Below, piece after piece: positions 10,600 to 19,989 of a DNA stretch of 64,000 nt. The notes under the pieces are model-generated. The model worked only from the letters and a program-made list of their open reading frames with translations, ran no database searches and had not been told where the DNA came from. The position numbers and the translations under genes were made by a program. Within the stretch, counting starts at the first letter, position 1, and the number at the start of each line of letters is the position of its first letter. The stretch comes from Stentor coeruleus (taxonomy: Eukaryota > Ciliophora > Heterotrichea > Heterotrichida > Stentoridae): NCBI GenBank assembly GCA_001970955.1, contig MPUH01000138.1, positions 1-64,000 of the forward strand, written 5' to 3'.

Positions 10600-11097
10600 A
10601 TGATATATAAATATAAAATGTTTGAATCTGAATACATCTGTCAGAAAGTTTTTACCAAGTCAGCAACACTTCTTATTGAGACTTATCCTCAAGATAACAC
10701 AAACAACAACAATAAACGCACAGCGCCTAAAAAGCCTGAGAAAACAACGAAATTCACAAACTCAGCAACTCATGATTTTATTACTTCAAAACAAAACAAC
10801 AACAACACTAAATTCAATAACAAAACTGTTAAATATAACGACACACCTTTCCAATGCGAAAATTTTAACTCACTTGAGTTCTTGGAAGACAATAAAAATG
10901 CAGTTGCATATAGCGAAAATTCAAATTTTTGCCAAAACACTCTTCCATATTTATCAAAACCCAACAAAAAATCAGAGTCAATTGACACCTGGGCCTGCAG
11001 CGATTCGAAGTTCCTCAAGAAAATTGGCCAAAACTCAGGGTTTGCAGGGAAGAAAATGAGTCTTTTCAACGACTCAGCCTTATTTGTAAAATCATAA
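10600..11097 (+). CDS. Hypothetical Asn/Lys/Ser-rich protein
   Basis: A 165-codon frame starting with ATG at 10600 (an alternative ATG is six codons later). Low-complexity Asn/Thr/Lys runs fill the first half. The C-terminal part has a more specific look (IDTWACSDSKFLKKIG). No domain is recognised. Two other frames are also open across this region, so the choice of frame is by amino-acid composition. Its right flank is C/A-rich rather than G/T-rich, unlike other genes here, which weakens the call. Confidence 0.4.
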   Translation: MIYKYKMFESEYICQKVFTKSATLLIETYPQDNTNNNNKRTAPKKPEKTTKFTNSATHDFITSKQNNNNTKFNNKTVKYNDTPFQCENFNSLEFLEDNKNAVAYSENSNFCQNTLPYLSKPNKKSESIDTWACSDSKFLKKIGQNSGFAGKKMSLFNDSALFVKS

Positions 11098-11315
11098 AAC
11101 CTAACTTAAAAACTATTTAATTAACTCTCCCAATCTAAAAACCTTAAAAAAACCTCAAAAAAGCCCAAGTCTAATTTGTATTAGTTTTTCAAGCCAAAAA
11201 AATGTCTATTTACCACCTCTAAAAATCCATCATTTCAACCTTTAAAAATCTAAAATTTCAAGCCATTCTACACCTAACTTTTATAAACAATTTTCTTATT
11301 CTTAACCATCCTAAT

Positions 11316-12626
11316 CTAACTGCTTCTTCCAGTGGCCAAATTATCATTAATAGTATTCACCCTTGCACATGGTAAATTTTCTATTTCTTCAGGGTCTTCG
11401 TTACGATGTTCTTCTATAACAGATAAAGAAAAGTTTTTAGTAGAAAAATTCATAGACTTTATCACAGTTAAAGAACTATAAGAAACTGTTTTTATTCTTT
11501 TTCTTGCAATTGTGATACAAACAAAATACATAAAGAAAAAAAAACAACTTGATATAGGATAAGCAAAGCCGATTTGGGCACAAGGTTTAGAATCACATGA
11601 TAAAGTTTTGATTGATGATATGATTGCATAAGCTACTGTTGCTGATAAATTAAAAGCAAATGCAAGAAAACTGTATATCTGCATAAGGATTACGTATATG
11701 AGATAAGGAAAACCATATGATCGGGAGATTATTAAAGCTTCGATCATTTGGATGCTTATAAGGAAGAAATAAAAGGAGAGGACTTCAAAAGTTAGAAAAA
11801 GAAATGAGGATTGTGATAAGCTTTTATAAACTTCACATTCTTTAGATCCCGAGTCTATTGAACATGATGTACCACTAAGACATTGCCACATAAGCCAAGG
11901 GACTTCATCACAATCTTCACACCTTAATAAACTTCCTACGAAATCTGGAGTTTTCAACCATGAATCACTAGATATGCCAATAAAAATTAAAACGCTGCCA
12001 ACTATCCCAAAAACCAACCCCATTATTGAAAATACTTTTGGAGGTACTCTGAATAATTTATTTTGACTCTCATATTCTTCCTCTTCAACAACATCTTCAT
12101 GGGTTAATAAACGATATACCCAAATGAATATATTCATTGTTTCCCATATACAAGTTACTATAGCTATTATTGGACCAGTAGAAACCATCAATTTCGATTT
12201 TTGAAAAGTTGCTTCTGTCAATATAAACCAAGATATCACAGCACTAATATGTAATACGTATTGTGATATTAGAAGTACAATTAAAAATGTTTTAGTTCCA
12301 TAAACTTTGTCTAATATGGAAAATATAATTTTTTCCATGAATAAACTTCCGAGTATTATTGAAGCAATTTCAAGGTAAAGATATAAAACTTCACCTTTAT
12401 AACCATTTTCATATAGTTCACAAGTATCGGTGTTTGAGTAACATGATGTTCTTGCCATACATTCCCATGTATAATCCTTGTTAAGATTGTTACAGTTTGT
12501 GCAAGAGAATAGAGAGAAATGCTTTGAATCAGCTTCAGTCCAGTTTTTTATGAAAATAGAAGATATTTTTAAGGCAAGACTTATGCTTTGGGATAATGCA
12601 ATTATAACCAATTCATTTTTTCTCAT
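11316..12626 (-). CDS. Eight-TM protein built from two claudin-like four-TM repeats
   Basis: A 436-residue protein made of two related halves. Each has a first TM helix, an extracellular loop with a shared cysteine pattern (CxxC ... W-x-C ... TSC ... C-E-L/V-Y) and three more hydrophobic helices. Loop 1 lies about residues 30-75 and loop 2 about 225-275. The four-TM layout with a Trp/Cys-rich first loop recalls claudin/PMP22/EMP proteins, which shape junctions or membrane complexes. An internal duplication is visible; the family link is an inference from topology. The C-terminal tail is cytoplasmic and charged. Confidence 0.6.
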   Translation of the reverse strand: MRKNELVIIALSQSISLALKISSIFIKNWTEADSKHFSLFSCTNCNNLNKDYTWECMARTSCYSNTDTCELYENGYKGEVLYLYLEIASIILGSLFMEKIIFSILDKVYGTKTFLIVLLISQYVLHISAVISWFILTEATFQKSKLMVSTGPIIAIVTCIWETMNIFIWVYRLLTHEDVVEEEEYESQNKLFRVPPKVFSIMGLVFGIVGSVLIFIGISSDSWLKTPDFVGSLLRCEDCDEVPWLMWQCLSGTSCSIDSGSKECEVYKSLSQSSFLFLTFEVLSFYFFLISIQMIEALIISRSYGFPYLIYVILMQIYSFLAFAFNLSATVAYAIISSIKTLSCDSKPCAQIGFAYPISSCFFFFMYFVCITIARKRIKTVSYSSLTVIKSMNFSTKNFSLSVIEEHRNEDPEEIENLPCARVNTINDNLATGRSS

Positions 12627-13070
12627 ATTTATAAGGATAACTAGGGAAATAATAGGCTTTTTAGTTGAGTGTTTTATTGTGATAGGCTGAGAGATAGGAT
12701 ATGGGTAAGATTATTGTAAAAAATATAAAGGATTTTTAATTCTGAGCTTTTTAATATAATAGGATAGGGTGTAGAGTTATGAGTTTGAGCATAGAAGTTT
12801 TTAAGTTAAAAATATGAACTATTGCTGTTTTGTATTAGAAATTCAGGATTTTATAGCTTTTGTTTACGAATTTTATAAGGTTTATGGAATACAAAGAGAA
12901 TTATGGAAAAAGAAAATGTCATTTGGTAAAAGATAAAATCGATTAGAAATTAGAATGACTATAAGTACTTTTTTAATATAATTTACACTAAAAGCTTGTA
13001 TATAAAACACAAATAAAATTTAGATTGTAAAATCTTATAAACTGCATATACTAATTTTAAGTAAAAAAAC
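12627..13070. other. Intergenic spacer
   Basis: G/T-biased left part on the + strand and a weaker A/C bias to the right. Nothing else seen. Confidence 0.6.
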
Positions 13071-14369
13071 CTAGGCTTTATTATCTTCTTGGAAGTCCAC
13101 AGATTCATTATCAAGCTTTAATTCTCTATAAGATTGATATACTGGGGTGAATATCCACAATATCGTCAGAAAGTAAAAATTAAAAAGCGATACTGTTATT
13201 AAAAGTATAAGGCCAGAAGATGGTATAGGCTGAAAGTACCCAACCCCAATAAACACAAAAGTTATGATCATCATGGCAAAATTCATCCCCCTAAACACTT
13301 TTTTTCTTCTATCTTGCTCCATTCCACATATTGACCATATAGAAAGTAATAAAATCCATAAAGCAAAACATATAAGGACAGCGATAATCACTGAAAAAAC
13401 AGCATATGTTTTATTATCAAATTCATTTTCCCAATCATAAGTAGGGTCGAACTTCAAATTCACATTAGCATACATATAAGCAACAAAAAGTAATGCAAAT
13501 AATAAACATATAAGCATAAATTCAATAATAATAGCCAAAATTTTACATTTGAATCTTTTGAAATGTTGAAGACTTAAAAGCCAAAACATTATAAGACAAG
13601 ATATAAACTGAACATTACAGAATACTGAAAGTGCACTTGAGGAAAGGCCATAAAACAATTTATATGCACCGATTAATGGTTCATTGAAGACCAATAATGA
13701 TATGTTAATTATAAGTATTGATAATGTCTCGAATCCTATTAGCCGAAATGGGATTTTCCATATTTTGTAAAAGAATATACTTAACGATAACACACAGAGG
13801 GAAAAAAAGAAATATTTAACCCCGATGACGAATTTAGTAAAGTTTTTATTGATATAAGTTAGTTCTAGTTTTATTTTTTCTATATCAGGAGCATTAACAA
13901 TATTCAAATTCAATTTATAAGTACTATATTCTATATATGGGACATAAAACAAAACATATGAATCACATTTTCCATCTAAGCATTTTATAGAATAAGTTTT
14001 ATTTTTCGATTTGATTTTATGAGTTTTATTAGTATCTTGGCCAATAAGTGTAAAATTCAATGTGATATTTGATACAATGTCTATAGAATTTGTAGGGATT
14101 AGTTTAAGGTAAAGAAATTGATTATAGTAGTTCATATCAAGAATTGTTACTGAAAATGGCTGATTATTGAAGCCCATAACACATTGTGAATCATCTAGAG
14201 TTCCACATTTGACAAAGGATTTTGATTTGATATTTGTTATTTCTGGACTTACTGTGCATGCTACTATTATTGAGATTATGAATAGAGACAAGGATATGAT
14301 GATTGCGATTAGGAGTGAAGATTTACGACTGTGCTCTAGTCTAACTTTGATTTTTGGCAATTCTTCCAT
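13071..14369 (-). CDS. Wntless/TMEM181-like seven-TM (GOST family) protein
   Basis: A 432-residue protein with a short cytosolic N-terminus and one TM helix (about 18-40). A luminal or extracellular beta-rich domain of about 140 residues follows, with several N-x-T/S glycosylation sites and a C...C pair near the KCLDGKC segment. Seven closely spaced TM helices (about 180-410) complete it. This order matches the GOST group (Wntless, TMEM181, TMEM145, GPR180), which carries a GOLD-like ectodomain and acts in cargo sorting or signalling. TMEM181 is the closest guess. Membrane topology is clear; the exact family is inferred. Confidence 0.55.
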   Translation of the reverse strand: MEELPKIKVRLEHSRKSSLLIAIIISLSLFIISIIVACTVSPEITNIKSKSFVKCGTLDDSQCVMGFNNQPFSVTILDMNYYNQFLYLKLIPTNSIDIVSNITLNFTLIGQDTNKTHKIKSKNKTYSIKCLDGKCDSYVLFYVPYIEYSTYKLNLNIVNAPDIEKIKLELTYINKNFTKFVIGVKYFFFSLCVLSLSIFFYKIWKIPFRLIGFETLSILIINISLLVFNEPLIGAYKLFYGLSSSALSVFCNVQFISCLIMFWLLSLQHFKRFKCKILAIIIEFMLICLLFALLFVAYMYANVNLKFDPTYDWENEFDNKTYAVFSVIIAVLICFALWILLLSIWSICGMEQDRRKKVFRGMNFAMMIITFVFIGVGYFQPIPSSGLILLITVSLFNFYFLTILWIFTPVYQSYRELKLDNESVDFQEDNKA

Positions 14370-14574
14370 ATTTTGTAAAATTAGAAGGAAAATATTTGGA
14401 CTGTATGAAAATATGAGGAAGAATATTGGAAATTATGTATGAAGAGATTATAAATATATTGAATTTATATGATTTTCATATGTAAGATTATGAGTTGTAT
14501 AAGAGAATTTTTTTATGTATATACTATTTATTATATTATGTAGTTATATATAGGTTTTTATTTAAGTTAATACA

Positions 14575-15885
14575 TCACTGATAATACATTTTACAGCTTA
14601 GCTTTTTATATCTTCTTCTCTGTAAAAAACCCCGAATACATTTTTGAATGAAAATAATAGACTCCAACAAACCTCTAAGCTTATTTTTTTTCATCCTTGG
14701 CCCACCTCTACTAGTTTGAACATTTTTTTCAACTTTTTTTATATGAATATCATTTTTATATGCAGATCTATTGCTTACTGGAGGTGCTACATCAAAATTC
14801 ATTAGGAAAAATGGAATGACCTTATAATTATTTTCTTTAGACCCCATCAATTGTCTATCTTTTAGTATTTTAGCATGTCTACTTTTATACTCTCTAAAAG
14901 CTCTTTGGATCTTAACAGCCGCATTGATTTTATCTTTAATTTTATATTTCCCTACAACTTTCTTTTTATCTCCTTCAAAAACCCCTTCAATATGATTTAG
15001 CTTGCCGTTTAGTGAAGCTAGTTTTTTACTTATATAATTGAGTTTTTCTTCAAGTTTTTCTGTAATAACAGCGCTTCGGTTAGTTTCTTGAGATAATTGA
15101 GTGAATTTTTGTCTTATATCCTTACTTGTCTTAAGATTTGGGGTCTCACTTTGAGTTTTTGCTCTCCAATTCACTAATTCTTGCCATGGAGTAGTATCTA
15201 CTTTTATATCTAATCCATATTTTGTTGTATCTCTTGAATTATTTTTACTTTTTGTTCGTCTTTTAGGTTGAGATGTTTTTTCTCTAATTATGCATAGTGA
15301 GTCAATTGAAATACTTGATTTTTCTTGACAGTTATGGAGGGAGATACGGATTTTATTTGTTATTTCATGGTTGGGGCCGAAAAATTCTAATGAAATATCA
15401 AAAGCTTGTTTGAAATTGTGTTTGGCGAAAGGGATTTGTAATAGAAACTCATATTCTAAGGCTATGGAGTAGTAACAGATTGTTTTTAAACATGAATTTT
15501 GTATAGCTTCAAGTAGAGATAAAGATTTTAATGAGTGATTTAAAGCAGCTTCATGAAGGTTCAATTTTGATTTTATAGCAGAAAGGTTTAAATGTACACC
15601 AATATATAGGATTTTACATGATACATCTTTTGCTTTTAGTTTTGTGCATAAGTTTAAGTAAGAAATTGCCCGATGATAGCTTTTTTCCTTTTCAAAGTGG
15701 CAGGCTAGGTTGTTATAAGTAAGAAATTGTAATTTAACTGAAGGAAAAGTTTTTAGAATTTCTTCAGCTCTAAGAAACAACAAAAGAGACTCAGCTATTT
15801 TGCCTTCATGTTTTAGTTCTAAAGCCTTTTTATTCCAATTCAATACAAAAATTTCGCTCTAAATACTCTTTACTTTTAAAAGCAT
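14575..15885 (-). CDS. TPR and IQ-motif protein with one 15-nt intron
   Basis: The main open frame starts with no ATG: a stop (TAG) lies just upstream. That stop falls inside a canonical 15-nt intron (15859-15873, GTAAAGAGTATTTAG). Splicing joins ATG-CTT-TTA-AAA at 15885-15874 to the long exon in frame, giving about 431 residues beginning MLLKSEIFVLNWNKKA. Three to four TPR-like helical repeats span about 10-165. After a basic linker come two IQ motifs, around 316-334 (AAVKIQRAFREYK) and 400-420 (FIQKCIRGFLQRRR), which bind calmodulin or centrin in known families. A calmodulin-regulated scaffold is inferred. Confidence 0.75.
15859..15873 (-). other. 15-nt intron
   Basis: Sense GTAAAGAGTATTTAG. 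It is phase 0 and contains the only in-frame stop between the ATG at 15885 and the body of the TPR-IQ gene. Its length and ends match the 15-nt introns known from heterotrich ciliates. Confidence 0.85.
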
Positions 15886-16305
15886 ATTTATAATATGCAG
15901 CTTGAATTCATTAATTCCCAAAAAATTTTAAACTAAGTTAATAAAGTTGTTGCTTATCATATAATCTTCAATTATTAACTTTGAAATTAAAATAGTAAAA
16001 CTGATAATTTTTATTGTTTAGACATATAGAAAAAGTATATTCTCTTATTTTGTAATACAAAATGCTTAATAATTAAATAAATCATGTAAAAGCTTATAGA
16101 AAACGCAAGGCTTTTTATATTCATTTTTATGATTTTAGATTAAAGTATTAAAGTAATATTTTCAAGTTTTGTAAAATATGGACATTATATAAAGATAATA
16201 ATGCTTAAGGGTAGGTAAAAAAAAATCTGAGAATTTTACTTCAAAAGTTGAGTTATCCTTAATAGATTAATGTTTATTTAAAAATATACAGTTACATCTT
16301 AATAA
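15886..16305. other. Divergent spacer
   Basis: AT-rich spacer between the divergent TPR-IQ and pseudokinase genes. No further signal seen. Confidence 0.55.
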
Positions 16306-17490
16306 ATGCAAAATTTATTATTAGACAACAGGTATAAGGTCCAAAAAAAGCTTAATGAAAGTTCTATAAGCTATATATACAAGGCATATGACCAGAAAAC
16401 AGGTAATAAAGTTGTCATCAAGTACGAGAAAAACCCTGTAGGTTCTTATCTTCAAAAAGAAGTTCGACTCCTTAATGATTTTTATTCTGTTCCAGGTTTT
16501 ATACAAGTTTTATCCCAAGGGAGCTTCAGAGGGAAAAACTTTGCTGTTTACAACTACTTAGGTAAGTCCCTACAAACTAAATTAGTAGAATCAAACGGCC
16601 GTTTCAGCTTAGCTTGTGTTTTGAAAATTTCAGAAGAAGTTTTAGATAAAATACATAAATTTCATACAATTGGATATGTTCATAATCGCATAAGTCCAAA
16701 AAATATCCTAACAGGTTATGAACTTGATTGGCAATCTTTGTTTATTGTAAGCTTCGCATATAGTAGTGTTTTTATGGACTTTGACAGGAAAAGGCATGTG
16801 GCAATAAAAAAAAATGCTCTAAAAGATAAAAATACTTTGTATTCATCTGTAAATATTGATGAAGGGTATACATCTTCAAGAAGAGATGATTTGGAAAGCT
16901 TTATTTACATGTTAATACATTTTTTACAAGGCTATCTTCCATGGGACCCAAGCAAAACAGATGAAAATGTGTATAAAATTAAAAAGAACATATCAGTAAA
17001 TGAACTATGTCAAAACTGTCCAATAGAATTCAAAACAATCCTACAGTACATAAAAAATCTTAAATTTAATGAAGATCCTGACTATGAAATGCTTAAAAAC
17101 ACTTTTAAAACCATTGCAGAAAAAAATGGTATTCACCCAACTTATGATTGGAAACTCAATAACGATAAGATGATAGCGAAAGTCAAATATGATAAATCAC
17201 AAACTTTTTTGATTCAAAAACTAATGCAATCTCCTGAGCTTTTAAGTTCATCTGTTCATAGAAGAAGAGCTTCTAAAACAGGGAAATTTACTTTTGAATT
17301 GTTGAATAGTGAAAGGTTAGAAATTATATCTACATCTAGAAATAGGTTAGAAAGCCAAAAAGAACTTTCAAGGGTAGATACAGTAAAACTTATTGAATAT
17401 CCGGAGATTAATAATAGAAAAAAACTTTTGGAACTTAGAAAAGAATTTATAAATGAAGCAAGGTCGAGCTCATGCTCTTTAAGAAATTAA
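16306..17490 (+). CDS. CK1-family pseudokinase, paralogue 3
   Basis: A 394-residue paralogue. The beta-3 lysine K39 is kept (VVIK). HRD reads HNR (126-128), the following KPEN is SPKN and DFG reads SFA (149-151), so both catalytic motifs are lost. The CK1 landmarks SRRDDLES, LPW and YDW remain, as does the family signature LTGY-x-x-x-WQ-x-L around residues 135-145. The C-terminus carries the conserved tail EYPEINNRKKLLELRKEF. It lies head-to-tail with paralogue 4. Confidence 0.82.
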   Translation: MQNLLLDNRYKVQKKLNESSISYIYKAYDQKTGNKVVIKYEKNPVGSYLQKEVRLLNDFYSVPGFIQVLSQGSFRGKNFAVYNYLGKSLQTKLVESNGRFSLACVLKISEEVLDKIHKFHTIGYVHNRISPKNILTGYELDWQSLFIVSFAYSSVFMDFDRKRHVAIKKNALKDKNTLYSSVNIDEGYTSSRRDDLESFIYMLIHFLQGYLPWDPSKTDENVYKIKKNISVNELCQNCPIEFKTILQYIKNLKFNEDPDYEMLKNTFKTIAEKNGIHPTYDWKLNNDKMIAKVKYDKSQTFLIQKLMQSPELLSSSVHRRRASKTGKFTFELLNSERLEIISTSRNRLESQKELSRVDTVKLIEYPEINNRKKLLELRKEFINEARSSSCSLRN

Positions 17491-17801
17491 ATAAATATAA
17501 GTTAAAAATTATTTATTAATGAAAAATTTGTTGTAGGAAGATTAGAAAGAGATTTAATTTAAAGTGATGTGGAGATGATAAGTGATGTAAGTTTATTTAA
17601 AATTTAAGTTGAGAAAAAAATTGGTGTGTTTATATTTAAGGTTTTTTTCATATAGGATTTAGTTTTAATTATAAATAAAATTACAACATAATCGGTAATT
17701 TTTTTATTATATTTATAAGAAATCTAACTAAAAACAGTTAATCATTATGTATTTTAGTTAATAAAAATTATATAATATCTAAACTTCACAATTATCATAT
17801 T
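17491..17801. other. Spacer between pseudokinase genes
   Basis: AT-rich, slightly G-biased on the left. Nothing recognised. Confidence 0.55.
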
Positions 17802-18959
17802 ATGCTAAATATATTACTTGAAGATAGGTATAAAGTACTTAAACTTCTACATGAAGGGGAAAATAGCCAAATATACAAAGCTCTAGATACATCAACAAGT
17901 GGTAAAGTAGCTATAAAAATTGAAATATCAGAAGATCATACTTTAATTTTACATGAAATCCAAGTTCTCACTAACTTATATGACATAATAGGCTTTCCAC
18001 GTATCCTATTTCAAGGTAGTTATAAAGGTAAACATTACATAATCTTAAACTATCTTGGTAAATCTTTACACAAAAAATTCTCTCAACTAAAATCCAAGTT
18101 CAATCTAGGTTGTGTTCTCCGAATAGCTGAAGAGCTTTTATATCGAATCGAAAGTTTGCATAATGCAGGATATCTACATCAAAATCTATGCCCAGAAAAT
18201 ATACTGACTGGTTATGGTCTTAACTGGCAGTCACTATTTTTTACTGGTTTCGGTTTTGCAACAAAATGCGTTGACTCTAATAACCAAAGTATCTTACATG
18301 ATAGGGGTAATTCTTCAATAAGAAACATCATATTCTCATCAGTGAACACAATGAACAGAATCTCATATTCTAAAAGAGATGATATAGAAACTATTGGTTA
18401 CTTGCTTGTATATTTTATCACAGGAACTTTACCTTGGATATCTTTGAAAAACATTTCAGAGGGACAGATTAAAAGACTTAAAGAACTTATAATTATTGAT
18501 TCAAATATCAAAAATTGTCCTATAGAGTTTTTAAATATTTTAAGATATGCGAGGAGTTTAGAATATGAACAAGAACCTGATTATGAGATGCTAAGGGCAA
18601 AATTCAAAGATTTGGCTGGGAAAAATAAAATAATTAGGGCTTATGATTGGGCTATAAGTAATGAAAAAATGATATCAAGGGCAAAGTTAGACAGATCAAA
18701 AACACCTTTGTGTAGGAAGATAACTTTTAGGGATATTAGAGGGGTTTTAGCTAGAGATACTGGTAAAAATAGTCAGAAGAAAAAAAAAGTTATGTTTGGG
18801 GATATGGGTAATAATAAGGAATGTGATAAAAAATATCAGGAAGAGTGTAAGAAGGAGATTTCTAGGAAGGAAACATTAAAATCTGATGATTATCCTGAGA
18901 TAGTGAATAGGGATAAAATTATGAAAATGAGAAAGGAATTTTTAAGTCCGATGGGATGA
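17802..18959 (+). CDS. CK1-family pseudokinase, paralogue 4
   Basis: A 385-residue paralogue ending in TGA. K39 is kept (VAIK). HRD reads HQN (126-128), the lysine of KPEN is Cys (CPEN) and DFG reads GFG (149-151). The CK1 landmarks SKRDDIET, LPW and YDW remain. It shares the LTGYGLNWQ signature and a C-terminal DYPEIVNRDKIMKMRKEFL tail. It is closest to paralogue 1 in the first 120 residues, which points to duplication followed by movement or inversion across the cluster. Confidence 0.82.
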   Translation: MLNILLEDRYKVLKLLHEGENSQIYKALDTSTSGKVAIKIEISEDHTLILHEIQVLTNLYDIIGFPRILFQGSYKGKHYIILNYLGKSLHKKFSQLKSKFNLGCVLRIAEELLYRIESLHNAGYLHQNLCPENILTGYGLNWQSLFFTGFGFATKCVDSNNQSILHDRGNSSIRNIIFSSVNTMNRISYSKRDDIETIGYLLVYFITGTLPWISLKNISEGQIKRLKELIIIDSNIKNCPIEFLNILRYARSLEYEQEPDYEMLRAKFKDLAGKNKIIRAYDWAISNEKMISRAKLDRSKTPLCRKITFRDIRGVLARDTGKNSQKKKKVMFGDMGNNKECDKKYQEECKKEISRKETLKSDDYPEIVNRDKIMKMRKEFLSPMG

Positions 18960-19389
18960 GGATTATTATTAAAGTTATTGAATATGATAGGTTTTAAGAT
19001 TAGAAAGGATAAAAAGGTAAGATAAAGGTGTTGTAAATATATTATATTTTGTATGGGAAACTAAAGTCTTATGTAAAAATTTCTTGATTAAAGCAAAAAG
19101 TGTTTAAAATATTTGGTAACCTAAGCTTTTGTTATAAAATTATACTTAAATCCTCTATTTATTATTAAGATCATATACTAGCACAACACCCTAACACCCA
19201 TTCTAATTTTTAACCTACTTAATTCAATAAAATAATCCTATCTCAATACCAAATTTTCTCTAAAATCCTTATAAACCATCATTAAAAACTCCATCTCCAC
19301 ATATCATCCGCTTTTAACACCCTAAAAAAAATATCAAAATTTTTTCCATATATCAAAGCTATAGTTCCATAAAAACTTAGCACATATAA
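18960..19389. other. Spacer upstream of eL24, with telomere-like motif
   Basis: G/T-rich to about 19080, then C/A-rich up to the eL24 start. It contains the two-unit telomere-like run listed separately and a single AACACCCTAA near 19316. Confidence 0.65.
19185..19199. repeat. Interstitial telomere-like motif (CCCTAACA type)
   Basis: AACACCCTAACACCC, 15 nt of perfect CCCTAACA phase. The C-rich strand reads toward the eL24 gene, the orientation expected for the left end of a chromosome extending rightward. Confidence 0.7.
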
Positions 19390-19845
19390 ATGGTGATTAA
19401 CACTGGTACCTGCTCTTTCAGTGACATGAAGGTTTGGCCAGGCAGAGGCAGTAGGTTTATTTCAAAGGATGGCAAAATTCAGCTATTTATTGGCTCAAAA
19501 GTGCGCTCTTTGTTCCACCAGCGCATCAAAGCTGTGAAATTGACTTGGACCCAAGACTGGCGCAGACTTAACAAAAAAGGCAGAACCGAAGCAGTCAAAA
19601 AACGTAGAGTCCGTAAAGTTGTTAGGACCCAAAAAGCATATGTCGGCGCAACTTTAGATGATATCAAACGTAAGCGTGAAGAAAAACCTGAAGTCAGAGC
19701 AGCTATGAGAGATCAAGCTTTAAGAGAAATAAAAGAAAGGCAAAAGAAAAAAGCTGCAACTCCAGGACAGAAATTCGATAAAGGGCAAACTAAAGCACAG
19801 GGACCAAAGGTTTCAAAGGCTAAAGGCAAACAAAAGAATAAGTAG
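19390..19845 (+). CDS. RPL24: 60S ribosomal protein eL24
   Basis: A 151-residue protein with the eL24 signature near the N-terminus: TCSFSDMKVWPGRGSRFISKDGK, then the INWT-like KLTWTQDWRRLNKKG block and a long basic helical tail ending in Lys/Gln-rich sequence. eL24 is a component of the large cytosolic ribosomal subunit near the intersubunit face. Only one of the N-terminal zinc-type cysteines of archaeal L24e is present, usual in eukaryotes. It is shorter in its first residues than many orthologues but otherwise complete. Codon choice is more GC-rich than the neighbours, as for a highly expressed gene. Confidence 0.93.
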   Translation: MVINTGTCSFSDMKVWPGRGSRFISKDGKIQLFIGSKVRSLFHQRIKAVKLTWTQDWRRLNKKGRTEAVKKRRVRKVVRTQKAYVGATLDDIKRKREEKPEVRAAMRDQALREIKERQKKKAATPGQKFDKGQTKAQGPKVSKAKGKQKNK

Positions 19846-19989
19846 AAATAATGCTTATTAAGGTTAGATTAAGAAAAAAATATAGTTTTTTGATATTTTT
19901 TATTAGTTAAAAAACGTTTATATACAATTTTCTTTATGATATATATAATGAAATACTATATAATATAAAAGTTTCTCCTATATTTTAAC

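Noticed and set aside
10622-11069. Alternative + and - frames over the hypothetical gene at 10600
   Set aside because: Their compositions (Leu/Thr-rich or Phe-rich) look like frame shadows. The 10600 frame reads most like protein, though confidence is low.
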